A stretch of DNA of 64,000 bases from Strongylocentrotus droebachiensis (GCA_035222895.1 JAVYIG010006587.1:5001-69000); one strand, 5' to 3'. Shown: positions 1-11,840, numbered from the stretch's first letter. Notes: generated by a model not told the origin, from the letters alone. Made by a program: numbers and translations.

Positions 1-829
1 AGGCCGATATCTAGTTCATATTTTCAGTCATTGAATGAGTTGTACTCATCATGACCACTCTTCCCTAACGGAACAAATAGACCTTGATGATCAACCAATA
101 TGAATTAAGTGCTTTACATCCATATGTTCCATTAGTGTGATAATGTTGGTGATATTATATGTGCTAATTGATATCCACTCCTGATTAAGGGTAGCCCGCT
201 TCCGTCTTAAAGTACAACGGACAGGTATTACTGAGTTAAAAGGCACCCTTCTTTCTGTACTTCAGTCAAGTTGAGGAGATTGTTAAAGTTCTTATGACTG
301 TTGAATCTACTAAGAAATGGGAGCATTTGATTTATCCACTTTGAACCGTTCACCTGTCAACTGTACATGTGAAAAATATTGAGAGGAAAATTGCTTGGCG
401 TTATCATGATTATAGGGTCGGCCTAATTATGTGTCCGACCAGCATGACCATCATTTTTTGTAGTGTTTTAAACAATTTTGAAGAAAAATGTTTTACTTTG
501 ATGATCATAGTTGGGGGAATTCCCTTCCTGAGTTTGGTATTTCAGCATTCTTCTTATATAGTCATATTTCTCTTTTATTATTTTGAATTCATTTACTAAT
601 TTTATTACATGTTACGATGTGTAACCCGTATACAATGTACACGTGCCTTGATAACCACCGCAACTTCTGCAAAGAGTTATTTCTCTCTAACCACTAACGA
701 GTCCATGCATCTTGAATTCTTAATTGCCATCTCATATCATAAATGCTACGTTGGTTGAGGATGCGGTAAATTGATGATAAATTTCCCTTGCTTCCTGTGT
801 CCATTGACCCCATACCACGCACTTTACAT
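1..829. other. AT-rich non-coding stretch
   Basis: I see no gene, RNA gene or repeat structure here. The open frames are short, lack recognisable domains and have no convincing splice context. Confidence 0.5.
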
Positions 830-889
830 CAGTGGCGTAGCTACAGGGGGGGGGGGGGCACGGGGCCTCTTGCGAAAAGGGGGAGAAGA

Positions 890-921
<32 letters not shown>

Positions 922-1104
922 AAGGTGATGAGTGGGATGAATATATATACTTATATAGAGAGAGAGAGAGACGAAGAGAAAGAGACGAGAGAAAGGTGGT
1001 GAGTGGGTTGAATATATATATAAATATATATATATCATAGAGAGAGAGAGATAGAGAGAGAGAAAGGTGGTTAGTAGGTTGAATATATATACATAATATA
1101 TCAT

Positions 1105-1140
<36 letters not shown>

Positions 1141-1341
1141 GGGAGGGAAAGAGAGAGAAAGAGAGAGATAGAGAAAAAGAAAGGGCAATCGAAAAAGAAG
1201 GGATGGGAAAGCCAACACCTTCCCTCACTCAATCGCCTTGTTTTCTTACATTACACAAACACCGTAAAAACACTGCCCCCCCCCCCCGGCCGAGACACCA
1301 GTGCCCCCACGATAGGCGACTAGACCCCGGCTACGCCACTG
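830..1341. mobile_element. Non-autonomous DNA transposon with CAGTGGCGTAGC ends
   Basis: Both ends carry the same 12-base inverted terminus, CAGTGGCGTAGC (830-841, and its complement at 1330-1341). The left end runs into a 13-base G tract and the right end into a C tract. The interior is almost entirely GA-rich simple sequence with a 71-bp repeated block, so there is no transposase and the element depends on an enzyme supplied elsewhere. Ends of this kind are familiar from hAT-like non-autonomous elements of aquatic animals, but the 8 bases on each side (CTTTACAT and AACCAATA) do not match. The superfamily therefore stays an inference, and the target duplication may have decayed. Confidence 0.7.
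883..1190. repeat. GA microsatellite with a 71-bp higher-order unit
   Basis: Runs of GA are interrupted three times by a block starting GAAAGGTGRTKAGT and ending in an ATATATA stretch. The block starts at 920, 991 and 1062, an exact 71-base spacing. This is a small minisatellite grown inside the transposon at 830-1341. It produces long serine/leucine and arginine/glutamate open frames on both strands, which are not genes. Confidence 0.8.
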
Positions 1342-2666
1342 AACCAATATATCACATGCTTCCTCATCCTAATTCCTTATATTTATTTGGTTTGATCTGA
1401 TGATCGCTAAGTGTAGTAGCTCGACCATGGTCAGATAAATGAATGAATGATACTCTAATTACTGATTTGATCCCACAAACAGATCTCTAATCAACTCTAA
1501 TGCACTGCGTTACAGATGTAGGAGGGGTTCTATATACACCGAGAAAGGTTAATGGAACAATACTTCGAAGCTGCTCCGTTTTAAAAAAGGTAGCTTCCTC
1601 CGTTCTCCTGAAATCGACCAATAGAATAAAAAGAACGCTCTTCCGTTTATTTAATTATAATGGAGTATCAGATTACATGCTTGTTTAACAAAAAAAATTA
1701 AAGTAAGATATTTACATTTCTTGGGAAATTCTTTATTGAAAGTTATCCATCTTTCTTAGAGGAAATCCTACTTTAGTCACTTAACTGTTACATTACAACG
1801 TAGGTTATACTCATAGTTCAATAAACATTTCTTTATTCCAATCATCCATCTTTTAGCTTTTAGCTTTAGCTTCGTTGAAAAAATCCAAAGAAAAAACATA
1901 CAAACAACATGGCAAGAAAGTTGATGTTATTCGTCAAAAAGAAGAGAAACAGTTTCTTGCAATAAATGTTATCCCCTTATTTGACGTTTTTATCAGTGGC
2001 TTAACTTATTTTTGTTTTATTTCCATTTTCCACTTCAGTTCACTTTTATTGCTTTTAATCAATAATTATATTAGCCAATTAAACACTATAATGGGCTTAA
2101 TTCTGAGTTCACTAACGATTTGAATCAGGATATTGAATACAACAAATGACATTGAATTAATTGAGTTGTACCAGGCAATTACCTCCAATTGAAAGATGTG
2201 TCCTAAATACTCTCTTCACATGCAATATTTTAAAGGTTGATGAATGTTAATCGTCATGTTCATCTCCGTAACAGTAATATGATGCTGTCTCCTGCATACC
2301 GGCGTATCGAATTGTAAATATTGTGACATGGTGTATAATGTATGTGCATGATATTTACGTGAAAGGAAACACGATTAGACAGCTTGGCTCCTCCATGTTT
2401 TGAAATGTTTTGCTGTAGACTGACATGTTAAATTAGCGAAAAGCACTCTTTTGGATTAGCGCTTTTCGTCTAAACTTATTCTTGCTCTAACCCTTTTTAA
2501 TCATCGTGTTGTTTCTCTTCGCTTCTACAACTCAAATATTGTCACGTTTGACCTTCTGTTCTTCAAAAAAAGTTTATTTGCTCACGTCCAGAGATGATCG
2601 AGATGATGCGTTAGCGAGAAGAGTCACATGAGCAAAAATTGGTATCTTTCCCAAACTTTGTTTTTC
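1342..2666. other. Non-coding stretch
   Basis: No supported gene or repeat. Short frames at 1500-1688 and 1875-2123 have no recognisable motif. A weak hairpin (GCGAAAAGC paired with GCTTTTCG) lies around 2436-2470. Confidence 0.45.
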
Positions 2667-2820
2667 TACACTGCAAAACAAATCAGTGAACCTTCTGCAT
2701 GCGTTTAAAAAACCCAACAAATTCCAAGGTGGATTTTTCGATTTTGATTTTCGTCGTGTTTGCCGGTGGTTGCTATGCACGGGAATGTTAGAAAAACCTA
2801 AAATTGTTGGCTGCAGTGTA
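2667..2820. mobile_element. Candidate short MITE flanked by TA
   Basis: The left end reads TA-CACTGCAAAACAA and the right end TTGTTGGCTGCAGTG-TA, giving imperfect inverted ends that share CACTGCA and AACAA. The TA on each side is what Tc1/mariner-type insertion leaves. The total length, 154 bases, is typical of a MITE. There is only one copy here, so the call rests on the ends alone. Confidence 0.4.
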
Positions 2821-4026
2821 AAGTTGCTACGTTTTTTTCCTGTTCTTTCTAATTTTTGTCGTTTTCTCCATTCTTCTATTCGTATCTTTCCGTTCTTCTT
2901 CTTTTCTATGTCTTTAACATCTTGAACCTTGATAGAGTAGCAACTCTTGCTAAGTTTGCTTTTGTACTTTCAAAGATTGTCTGAGCCACGTTTTGGTATA
3001 TATTTCAAAAACCATATTCCCTATAATTTTATTCCTTTTCTATTCTTCTCCGATTCATATTTTCCCTCTCCTCTTATTATCCCGTCATATTTTTTATTCT
3101 CCTTATGTATTTTCTTCTTTATAAAAATTGCAAACTTTCTTCTTCTTTGTTAATTCATACTCCTTTTCCTCTCTCATCCTTTCTTAATGCCAATAATGTA
3201 GATCCCCATCAAGATCCGTTCCTGTAACTAATGTGTGTTTCTTTTGCACTTTAAAGCAAGTGGAATTTACCTGAAACTGGAAAACCAACTTCTTTCCTAA
3301 AACAGCCTTCGAGCATTACTAACTTATTAAGGCCTCATTTGCCGAAGCAATGTAAACAATCATGCTAACCATCAATCGATACTAATGTTCCTTTTGTTTT
3401 ATTTTGTACACAGTCTGCTCAGTTGACAAAGATGTTGCAAAACAAATGTGTTTTCGCGCCACACTTAATTTGTAAGAAACTATATTTAGATCACAACGAA
3501 GTCAAAGCACTAACACATCAAGTCGAAATATCTCAGTACCTTTTAGGCTAACAACTCACAAATTAAGACGCCTGATTCTTTATCGACTTCAAGAACGTTA
3601 AATCGGGTAAGAAAATAAAAGGGTATCCATTTTCTCTTCCCGAATACCATAGTGCGCACTTATGGTTGTCTGCGCTGTTTGTTCATAGTCGTATTTGTAT
3701 TGCCTAGTTCTTTGGCCCAGCTCTTATTAGCTGAAGGCTGAGTATTGGCTTTTGTTGGAAACTGAACCCATTTTGTGTCAGAAGTGGAGCAGGGGACGAG
3801 GGGAGATTCAAGATCGAATTTCGGGATGGTTGCCGGGAGGTAAGAGGGTTAGGGCTTGCTTTCTCCGCGAGTTATTTTCTTAAGGTGAGCGGTCACGTCT
3901 GTTTAAAGTTTGGCGCCGTGTTTAAACTTCTGCCTAGTCATGGGCGGCTAAAGTAGAACAGTGTCCCATGCAGTGGAACACCGTCGTGATCTTTGACTGA
4001 TGGCAGACTTCAGGGAAATTAACAAT
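2821..4026. other. Non-coding stretch, pyrimidine-rich in its first part
   Basis: From about 2821 to 3180 the plus strand is rich in T and C. No gene is supported. A strong splice-donor-like string, GGGAGGTAAGAG, lies near 3835-3846 after a GC-richer patch, but no open frame of convincing quality leads into it. Confidence 0.4.
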
Positions 4027-4065
4027 AATAATAATTCCGCTTTTATATAGCGCTTAATACATTTA
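4027..4065. repeat. SINE tail fragment (TTTATATAGCGC type)
   Basis: AATAATAATAAT is followed by CCGCTTTTATATAGCGCTTA. The same TTTATATAGCGC signature sits at the tail end of the tRNA-derived SINE at 34081-34360 and, altered, near 53340-53470. No tRNA-like head is recognisable nearby, so this looks like a truncated copy. Confidence 0.5.
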
Positions 4066-5981
4066 TAATGTATTTAACTGAAGTGAAACACTATTTTACA
4101 AAAGCTCACTCTTATGTGTTTTTAATATATTTTGAATGGCATACAAACAAGTCGAAGTATATCCGTTGATTTCAAAATGTGAAACTTCTTCTTCATTTAG
4201 GCCTAACTAATACTATTTCAACACAATTTTTAAAGAATTTCAAAATAAAACAGAACTCAGGCGATTTCAAAAGCCAAGTGCATCACCTTTTGAAATGTGT
4301 GAACATGACAATAGGATATATTCAAATTGCCTTTGAGTTGATTTCTCGAGAGTCTTTGTGATCATGTTTTTTTTCCTCATTAAAATGCAAGAATTTCTGT
4401 ATAACAAGATAGTTTTATTAATGATAAGTCACATGTTTCTTATTGTTGGCTGAATTTCAGTGATTAGAATTAAACTAGTCATGTAAATATCTTGAGCTAT
4501 GAATTTTAAAAGACGTAAAAGACCAAGAAGGAAAAATAGAGAGACAAAATGTATAATTGTACACGAGAAGAAGGATTTTAGAATGCAATACGATTTGAGA
4601 CGTTCTGGAGAATAAATACTAGGGTTATATACGTCATAATTGTTGATTTTATTTTCGCCCTCCTTTCCACTACCAAAACATCCAGGCACTGAAATAACAA
4701 TTTGACCGGGAACTGTTTTCTTTTCAAAGAAGCAAAATACCGTGAACTTCAAAAGTGCTTTCTTCTTTGGAAACTCGATGCCATCAAAACAAATAAGATT
4801 AATATGTATCTCTATATATTTTGTACTCTATTCATTTAATGACGGAGGAGGTTCAAGTTGCCAAACCTTAAGATGATGACGTCACGAAGCCCTTGAGCAG
4901 TCGCCGGCATGCTGTAATGATGAGATGAAGTTGGTTGACTTGTTGGTTGACTCGTTAAACACACTACTTGATCCTGTTATTATTGCTGTAAATGAGAGCA
5001 AATGCTCTCGACGCCTCCCCCTCGTCGCTGCGGGGTAAAAGCTACGCTAATAATATGTAATATCAACTATATCGGAACTCATCAAGGCATGACTCCTCTC
5101 ATATAAGTGGGACTCTTGGGGGAATTGGAGACGGGGTGATGGGGGTGGGGTGGAATGGGAGTCCGTCAAGTAGATGAGTTTGGACGTCTGAGATAAGTGT
5201 TAGATCACGGTAGTGTGTGAACCGTGTTTCAAGTTGCCTTCGAATCCTATTTATATTCTGATAAATAAACAAAGTAAGCTAGTTCTTGGTTAAAATTTGA
5301 TATTTTAAAGGAATTTCAAATGAAAACGATTTCTAACTATACAAGAATGGATAAAGACAAGTAACCATAAGATTGAATGAAAATCATATAAAATCTGATA
5401 TTTCTCTTCGCTTGAAGTCAATTTGAAGGAATCACTGGACGAGTAATCTTTTAAACACTGAATTTCTCGAGCATTGTTATTTCCTTCATCCTCGCCCCTC
5501 TTTTTTCCTTCAATTCTGTTCATATCCCCAACTTATTTCACTTTCACCAATCAAAGAATAAAATAAACCTTTCGGTTATAGTTGAATTTCAATGGATAAT
5601 TTTGGTTGGCGAGAATCTATTTGTCAGAAATATAATTATAGAGCATTGCGTGAATCCCAATTTCACTCAGTTGACGGGCCCAAATATAATTATGATAAAT
5701 GGAAGCGAAAAGTATCGGGGATGATTAGCAGCACCTGTTGCCGATGTGACGAGTGTGACCTATGAGCAGATTATAGGGCCCTCCTGAGAAATATAAAAAT
5801 CTTTAACCTTCTTTCCCTACGCAAGATCATGGGGACCCAACAATCTAGTGCCGTCTTCGCTGTAAACATTTTGTTACGTCGTCAAATCGTAATTTTGTCT
5901 TAGGTTACGAATTGGCCCATGATTTCATGAAAGCGTGTCTTTTTCTATATCACTTCAAGTCTTCAACCTGTAACAGTCCCA
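4066..5981. other. Non-coding stretch
   Basis: No gene or clear mobile element seen. A short palindrome (GAGAGCAAATGCTCTC) lies near 4993-5008. A CRE-like TGACGTCA occurs near 4878, but an isolated 8-base site carries little weight. Confidence 0.45.
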
Positions 5982-6142
5982 CTCCCGCTCGTGTTATTTT
6001 TTCGGCGGCACAGATTGGGGTTAGGTGCGTGTTGAGCCTATGGGAAAGTTTAGGGTTAGGGTTAGGGTTAGGGTTAAATCAAGACCTCTTAAAAAAAAAA
6101 GCCCCAATCTGTGCCGCAGAAGAAAATAACGCCTCCCGCTCG
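5982..6142. mobile_element. Foldback element enclosing four TTAGGG units
   Basis: Two arms of about 28 bases face each other: GTTATT...GCACAGATTGGGG from 5993, and CCCCAATCTGTGC...AATAAC ending at 6130. The element is bracketed by a perfect 10-base direct repeat, CTCCCGCTCG, at 5982-5991 and 6133-6142, which looks like a target-site duplication. A 9-11 base duplication is usual for Mutator-like elements, but one or two unmatched bases lie between arm and duplication. The interior contains TTAGGG four times in a row (about 6052-6076), the metazoan telomere unit. No coding capacity. Confidence 0.65.
6052..6076 (+). repeat. Interstitial telomeric repeat (TTAGGG)4
   Basis: Four perfect consecutive TTAGGG units followed by a partial one. 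They lie inside the foldback element at 5982-6142, so they probably arrived with it, although expansion after insertion is also possible. Confidence 0.85.
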
Positions 6143-7557
6143 TACACGTTCACAATGCTAGAACACGATTTTTTCACGAGCTTAGAAGCTCCTGTCTAGC
6201 TCGTTATGAACTCACCATCAAGCGCCACTCACACTACGAACCGCACTCTAACACGATGTCTCATGAAAGCCTGATGACCATATCACTAAAATTGAAAATG
6301 TCTACAAACTTTGAAGTTCCTGACTTTTTTGGCGATCGTGAGCAAGCACGAAGTGTTCAGGAAGTTTCGCAATAAACACGATATTGATGGAGATTCAAAT
6401 ATCAAAATTGTATTACATCGTGTTTGAAATATAAGAAAATGGGCGTGTTGCATTTCTGTATAATTGAGTGCAGTTTCATATGAAATTGGAACGGGTTGTT
6501 CACATTTATAAGGGCCTCTCTTGACAAGTAACCCTAACCCGGTGTATTCTGTTGCAGTCATTAAATACAGTTTACCCTGAACTTTATGAAGTGTTATCAA
6601 ATAATGTCAGCCACTTACGATTCATAATTCGAACCTGAAGTTGAAGTCGAACCTGAAGTTGAAGGAGATCCGGTTTCATTCAGGACTCTTTTTGAAATTC
6701 AAATTTTTCTCGAGTAGCATGCAGGAAAGAGGATGTATGTAGTGTAATCAATTCAATATGTTAAAGATTAAAACATGCTTTATATTGATATGTTGAAATA
6801 ACAGGTTGACTTGTGCTTATTGAAAATAAATATATTTTTCGAAAGTTAGAGCCAGCATCACCGGCGACATTGCTTGATGCATGTATGTTGATTCTTCTTT
6901 GTCATGGACTATCGCCATGTATACAAAGTCATGACCATAAAGGCGATATCACTGAAAACTGATATTCTACCATTTCAAGGTAAATTTAAAAAAAAATGAC
7001 CTACTTTTATATCTCGAAGGTAGTGTGCATTATTTTATATCAATGTGTTTTTTATACTATTATGTAGACATGTTAGTGTTTCATGCATTTCTTATGTATC
7101 AGAAATAAGGAAATAAATGGTTGAAAACACGGAATGCATCGATTCACAAGAAGAAACTTCGAAACAGTATAATTGTTTTATCAAATGAATTATGTACATT
7201 TATTAAAATCAAGAAGAGTTTCAAATATTGTTGTTTATTACTCAAAATTGTTCAAAGAATGAAATAATCAAGAAAATGCGCACAAAGAAAATTATCTGTT
7301 AGTACAAATTCAATATTATATATAAAAATCATCGGTAAAAAGGTAACTACGAATTTAAAATATTTTTGTGTGGAAATAACAACATGAAAACATTAAAAAC
7401 ATTGCAATCGTAGTTTTACAACACAATACATAGTGTAACATGATTAGTAACAGAAGAAGTAAACATGAAAATACATTGCTAAGCTGGTCGTAAATCAAAA
7501 CTTCTATGTATCTAGTTTACAGAGTACATTCATATGAAACTCTACCTTGGATAAAGA
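6143..7557. other. Non-coding stretch with an 18-bp tandem duplication
   Basis: An 18-base unit beginning TCGAACCTGAAG is repeated exactly twice (6629-6646 and 6647-6664). The 104-codon frame on the minus strand at 6286-6600 has no recognisable domain, and I do not call it a gene. Confidence 0.5.
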
Positions 7558-7905
7558 GAGAAGGGAAAGAAAACAGAAAAAGAGAGAGAGACAGACAGAT
7601 TGAGAGAGAGAGAGAGAGAGTACGTGCGTGAGTGTGAGTGTGAGAGAATTAAAGAGAGAGGGAGAGAGAGGGAGAGATTGTGGGTGTGCGCCAACGAACT
7701 TCGATGGTGTGCGCGCGGGTGTGTGTGTGTGTGTATTTGTGTGTGACAGAGAGAGAGAGAGAGAGAGAGAAAAAAAAGAGAGAGAGAGAGAGAGAGAAAA
7801 GAGAAAGAGAGAGTGACAGAGAGTGCGTGCGTGCGTGTGTGTGTGTGTGTGTGAGAGATTGTGGGTGTGCGCGCGCGCGGGTGTGTGTTGTGTGTGCGTG
7901 TGTTA
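7558..7905. repeat. Compound GA/GT microsatellite
   Basis: GA runs alternate with GT/GC runs, and the phrase GATTGTGGGTGTGCGC occurs twice (near 7676 and 7857), so the tract grew partly by block duplication. GT/GC alternation can adopt left-handed DNA. Arginine/glutamate and valine/cysteine open frames across it are artefacts. Confidence 0.9.
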
Positions 7906-10618
7906 CAAAATCCTCCAGCTTGTCAATACAAAAAGCATGAGATCATATTCGATCTTCAGTTGTTCGCCAAGTTTTGCTCGAATAATAAAAAAAAAGACAA
8001 TTAGAACAATTTTCCACATAAAATAGAACAAAATCTACACTGAAATTTCAAGATGACAAATAAATAGAATCTGCCGAGTATTTTAAGTTGTCTTTTATAA
8101 GATGAAGGATGAGAACAAAATGGAAGAGGAACAAACAAAAGGAAAATCTATATGTTTGAACGGTCTTCTAATATACTTCCAGCATGTATGTACTCAAAGC
8201 GTACTTTCATGCTCTTGAGTACATACATGTGGTTTTCTGCAATTTACATAAATTCATAAAAGTTGCACGATATTGTGGAAACTGAAAATACCAATGTGAG
8301 ACATACATTTAATATTTAGACTGAAGACGATTCAACAATTTAGGGGCAAAGCTGGAAGTCTAAATCCAACATCACAAAACACTTTAGTCCTAACTGTGCT
8401 AATACAAAAATACCCTTTTCTAGATAAACAACACAGTTCTTGTTCGATCGACTCATCATCTCCTAGACCTCTTTTCTAAGCGGCTACTTCTTTTCACGTC
8501 ATCTATCCTATTGCAAGCGAACATAATTATTATGTCCTAGCAAAATTGATGGAAATCGTTGTTTACATGCCTCGTGGACGGTCATCTTGGAAGCCTGAGG
8601 GTCAATACATTATGTTCATTATGGATTCATTTACGCAATCAGAGCCGACCGTATCATAATAGTTTGAGATTGAAAGCTCTCTGACTGAAAAACTGGGCCT
8701 CGGCTTAATTCTGAGACTGACCAGATTTGACAATGAACAAACAAAACAATCATCTCTTCAGTGAAAGGCTGTTTTGATGTCTATAAGATGATCGTCCGTC
8801 AAGTTCTTACAACCCCCAAAGAACCGCCTTCAAAGCCTAACGATTCTTCAGCCCGGTCCTTCAGTACGTTTGAATCGAATGACCACGCCACTGAATGTCC
8901 AGAAACTGATTGCAAATCATGGGTAAAATCTTAACAGAATCCCAAGCTCTGTTAATAGTAAAAAGTATATTAGGCCAGAATTAAACTAACGCTGAATGTA
9001 ATTTAAGTTATCTTCCTAATAATTTTGGTATAGAAAATGTTCACCAGCTTGCAATAGCTGAGTAATGAGCATTGAAATATTGAAAACATCGAGCAAAGTT
9101 CCCGAGCACGGACTTGTTTTATACACAATTATTAGAGTAAATACTTTTCACCGATATGTTTATGTTTTGTTCAAAATTTGCTGGTTTAACTAGCTCTATC
9201 TAGCATGATAACCTGGCCCGTATTCTATTTATAAACCGGGTTACTAACAGCCCTATATTCAAACTTCTTGATGTTTTTTTTCTCCTGAGGAACTAGTGAC
9301 GAGTTATTTAATAAATAAACTGCAATACTTGAAATCCAATATGCATACATTAATTGGAGCTTTGTCGGGCAAGCATCGGGAAGCCTTCAGATTGTCAATA
9401 ACAACCTTTGTTTAAAACGTATGCATATAATTTGAACATGTTAGTAAACCTGCCTATTCAGTTAAACCCCATCTAATATCACATTTAACATAAGGTAAAC
9501 GTAGACGTCAGACTAAATTTCTAAATGTTAATCAACATTAGGACAAAAGCCTAAACCGACCATCAGGTATAAATTATAGTAGAATGCGGGGAATTTCAGC
9601 TAATTCTCTCTAAATATAGTATCGTATGCCATATTGTCTACGTACTTATATGTTTTTCTTTTTCTTTTCAGGAGCGGGTGTATACGGTTTTTGCTTTACT
9701 ACAATTTTCGTTTCATTGAATAATCATGTTGATTATGCATATAATTATATGTACACTGTTAAATGATCCATTTTGACCAAAAAATTTCGTTTTATGCATA
9801 GGTTTCAATGGAATTCAAATATATCAAACCATATTTACATAATGTATACACAGGCGAAGAAGTTGATTGGTTTTCATCGTGTTCATCTTGACATCAAACC
9901 GACCTCACACATCATATTCACTTGCAATAGGAGAAGTTTTCTATTTACTACGATCAATAGGAATTCGTTGATGTGACAATAAAATTATAATCAGAAAAAC
10001 CTTTTTTGCTAAGACATACTTGGATTGCATTTATCAGCATGATGTTTGAACAAAGCTAACATCTCAATAGTTAGAAGAAAATTATAAACAAACTTTAAAG
10101 ATATTACATGTCACATATCTCTTAAAAAGTCAATCTAATTTCCAGTGAAATTCTATTTTAGTTATTGTACAATTGTGATTTAAAAAAATTTCCCCATGCA
10201 ATTGATTGACTGTTTTGAAATGAAACTGATATTGATTTCACTGCCTTCGATAATAATTGTTTGGATTTTTAAGCACGGAAAAGTAGCTTATTTCATTTCT
10301 ATTTCGAAAGGAAACAGCAACCTCGATTAAAAAAAAAACCTTAAAAAAAACCTCACTAAAAATAAATGGGATGCAAAAAAAAAAGAATATATCATGATTA
10401 TAATAGTTGATTTTATATTTTAGATACAATTTGGCTATTACTGCAACAAACCTCTAACACATTCTTGTATCGGTATATGTCGGAAATTTCAATAAGACAT
10501 CTAATTATCTGCAGCAATACACTTTTCAATTGACCGATGGACTTCTTCGCCGTACTATAAAGCATTCATTGTTCATGGTAATTAGCCACATACAAAATGG
10601 CGTCACAGCACCAGTTAC
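7906..10618. other. Non-coding stretch downstream of the candidate minus-strand exon
   Basis: No gene or mobile element recognised. If the exon at 10619-11052 is real, this would be its first intron, read right to left. I searched for a continuation with more hydrophobic segments and found none. A short hairpin at 8183-8229 is listed separately. Confidence 0.4.
8183..8229. other. Perfect 15-bp hairpin
   Basis: CATGTATGTACTCAA at 8183-8197 pairs exactly with TTGAGTACATACATG at 8215-8229 across a 17-base loop. It could be a regulatory or small-RNA hairpin, or the ends of a tiny relic element. Nothing around it distinguishes these. Confidence 0.5.
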
Positions 10619-11052
10619 CGCTTTTCTCGTTTGGATGATTTGATGATATATTGCATAGTCACTTTGCAGCTAACGACCAGGAGAATGGCGAGGATGACGA
10701 TGAGGACTAGGGCCTTGATGACGGCGAACGACGACACCGGCCAAGCTTGATCCGAAGTCACGTGACCGTCTGGCGTCGGCGTGAGGTCATGTGACGCACC
10801 GTCGGTGAACAAGGTGAAGTTCTCTGTGAGGCTGGAGTTGAACGTCGACATGTCCCAGTCGATGTTGCTTCCCGCCGCGCCAGCGACGTCGACAGGAGCG
10901 TCGCTGACTGGTGGCCGATTAGCTGCAGCGGCGAGGTATTGGACGGAAGGTGTTGGTAGCGGTTGCATGTCTGGCGAGCTGCGAGACGCGGCTGCAGCGG
11001 CTGAACCGCCGCGTGCAGCATGGCGGGCTAGCCGTCGTAAGAAACGATCCAT
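10619..11052 (-). CDS. Candidate first coding exon of a membrane protein (GPCR-like topology)
   Basis: This is the best coding signal in the window. The frame is open from 11070, but the ATG at 11052 has a better context (A at -3, G at +4), so I start there. The product begins MDRFLRRLARHAARGG, then an alanine/proline-rich stretch, then two N-glycosylation sequons (NSS near residue 72, NFT near 78). One long hydrophobic helix follows (about residues 110-135, including ALVLIVILAILLVVS), then a basic tail, KSSKREK. A glycosylated N-terminus, one helix and a basic end fit the N-terminus through helix 1 of a multi-pass receptor, but the Gly-Asn pair usual in helix 1 of rhodopsin-like receptors is absent (Ser-Cys-Lys instead). 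The frame stops one codon after the tail, and a good donor (CG|GTAACT) at 10618-10617 lies just before the stop, which suggests splicing in phase 2. The exon is much richer in GC than its surroundings. It could also be a single-pass protein or a chance frame. No downstream exon was found. Confidence 0.45.
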
Positions 11053-11618
11053 GATGTGATGTAATGGCATCGAAGACTAACAATTATTTTGTTCCCTCCT
11101 TGACAAAAAATGTAACGGTAAGGTTATAAGCTGTATGTTGATGTCTTTCTTGTATGTCATTCGGTTACCTCCTAAAGCGAAATGCACTCTACCAGATGAA
11201 ACCTGACGTCGTGTGAGTTGGATCCTGATGAAATATACCCTGATGCCCTTGAAAAAACAGTGACCTTAGGGAACCCTCTGTCCTCTCAAATAGCATAAAA
11301 TACTGGAAACCTCTGAGATCCAAGAAAGATGTCTTCACGATTACAAAGTCATGATAACTCGTTGCATTTGCGTGTTAGGTGAGTCGACGTACACGTAATG
11401 ACTATATGGGTAATGCGGTGCACACCAGAGTTTGTTATCGCCACCTCAATCTGTAACGAAAGACAGAATAAATGAGAAAAATATCATAAATTTGTAGGAA
11501 AGGAATACGAAGCTTTAAATCTTTTTTTTTTCTTTTCAAAAATTAACTTGTTCGGTTTTATAATTGAAGCGGTGTATCGACACGCCTAATAGGACAGTAC
11601 GTCCGCCATCGCAGTCAA
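11053..11618. other. Upstream region of the candidate exon
   Basis: It would hold the 5' untranslated region and promoter if the minus-strand exon is real. I see no convincing TATA box or initiator. A donor-like GAGGTAACC on the minus strand near 11168 could end an untranslated exon, but this is speculative. Confidence 0.25.
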
Positions 11619-11740
11619 TAGGGACTTTTAGATTTGCGTGGACTGATACGTTCACGTGTGACGTCCATTCAAGGCAGTGCATTCAAAGTACGTCGATCGT
11701 AGCAATCCACGTTGTCGTTGTGCAAATCTAAAAGTCCCTA
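11619..11740. mobile_element. MITE with GGGACTTTTAGATTTGC ends
   Basis: Perfect 17-base inverted ends, GGGACTTTTAGATTTGC at 11621-11637 and its complement at 11722-11738, with TA immediately outside both. That is the signature of a TA-targeting (Tc1/mariner-type) MITE of about 120 bases. A second, longer copy with the same ends lies at 23746-24291. Confidence 0.8.
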
Positions 11741-11840
11741 ATCATGTCGGTTAAGGCCGAGGATCGTATTCGGCTAATATACGTTTTTGTTTTCAAAGGC
11801 TTTTGAATCTGGATCTGAAAAAAAAGAACGGCACAACAAC

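Noticed and set aside
4870..4885. CRE-like TGACGTCA as a promoter
   Set aside because: An 8-base match is expected by chance about once per window of this size, and no transcript start is nearby.
10758..11059. Two other open frames overlapping the candidate receptor exon
   Set aside because: They are shadow frames of the same GC-rich stretch. They lack sequons, a membrane segment or a good start.
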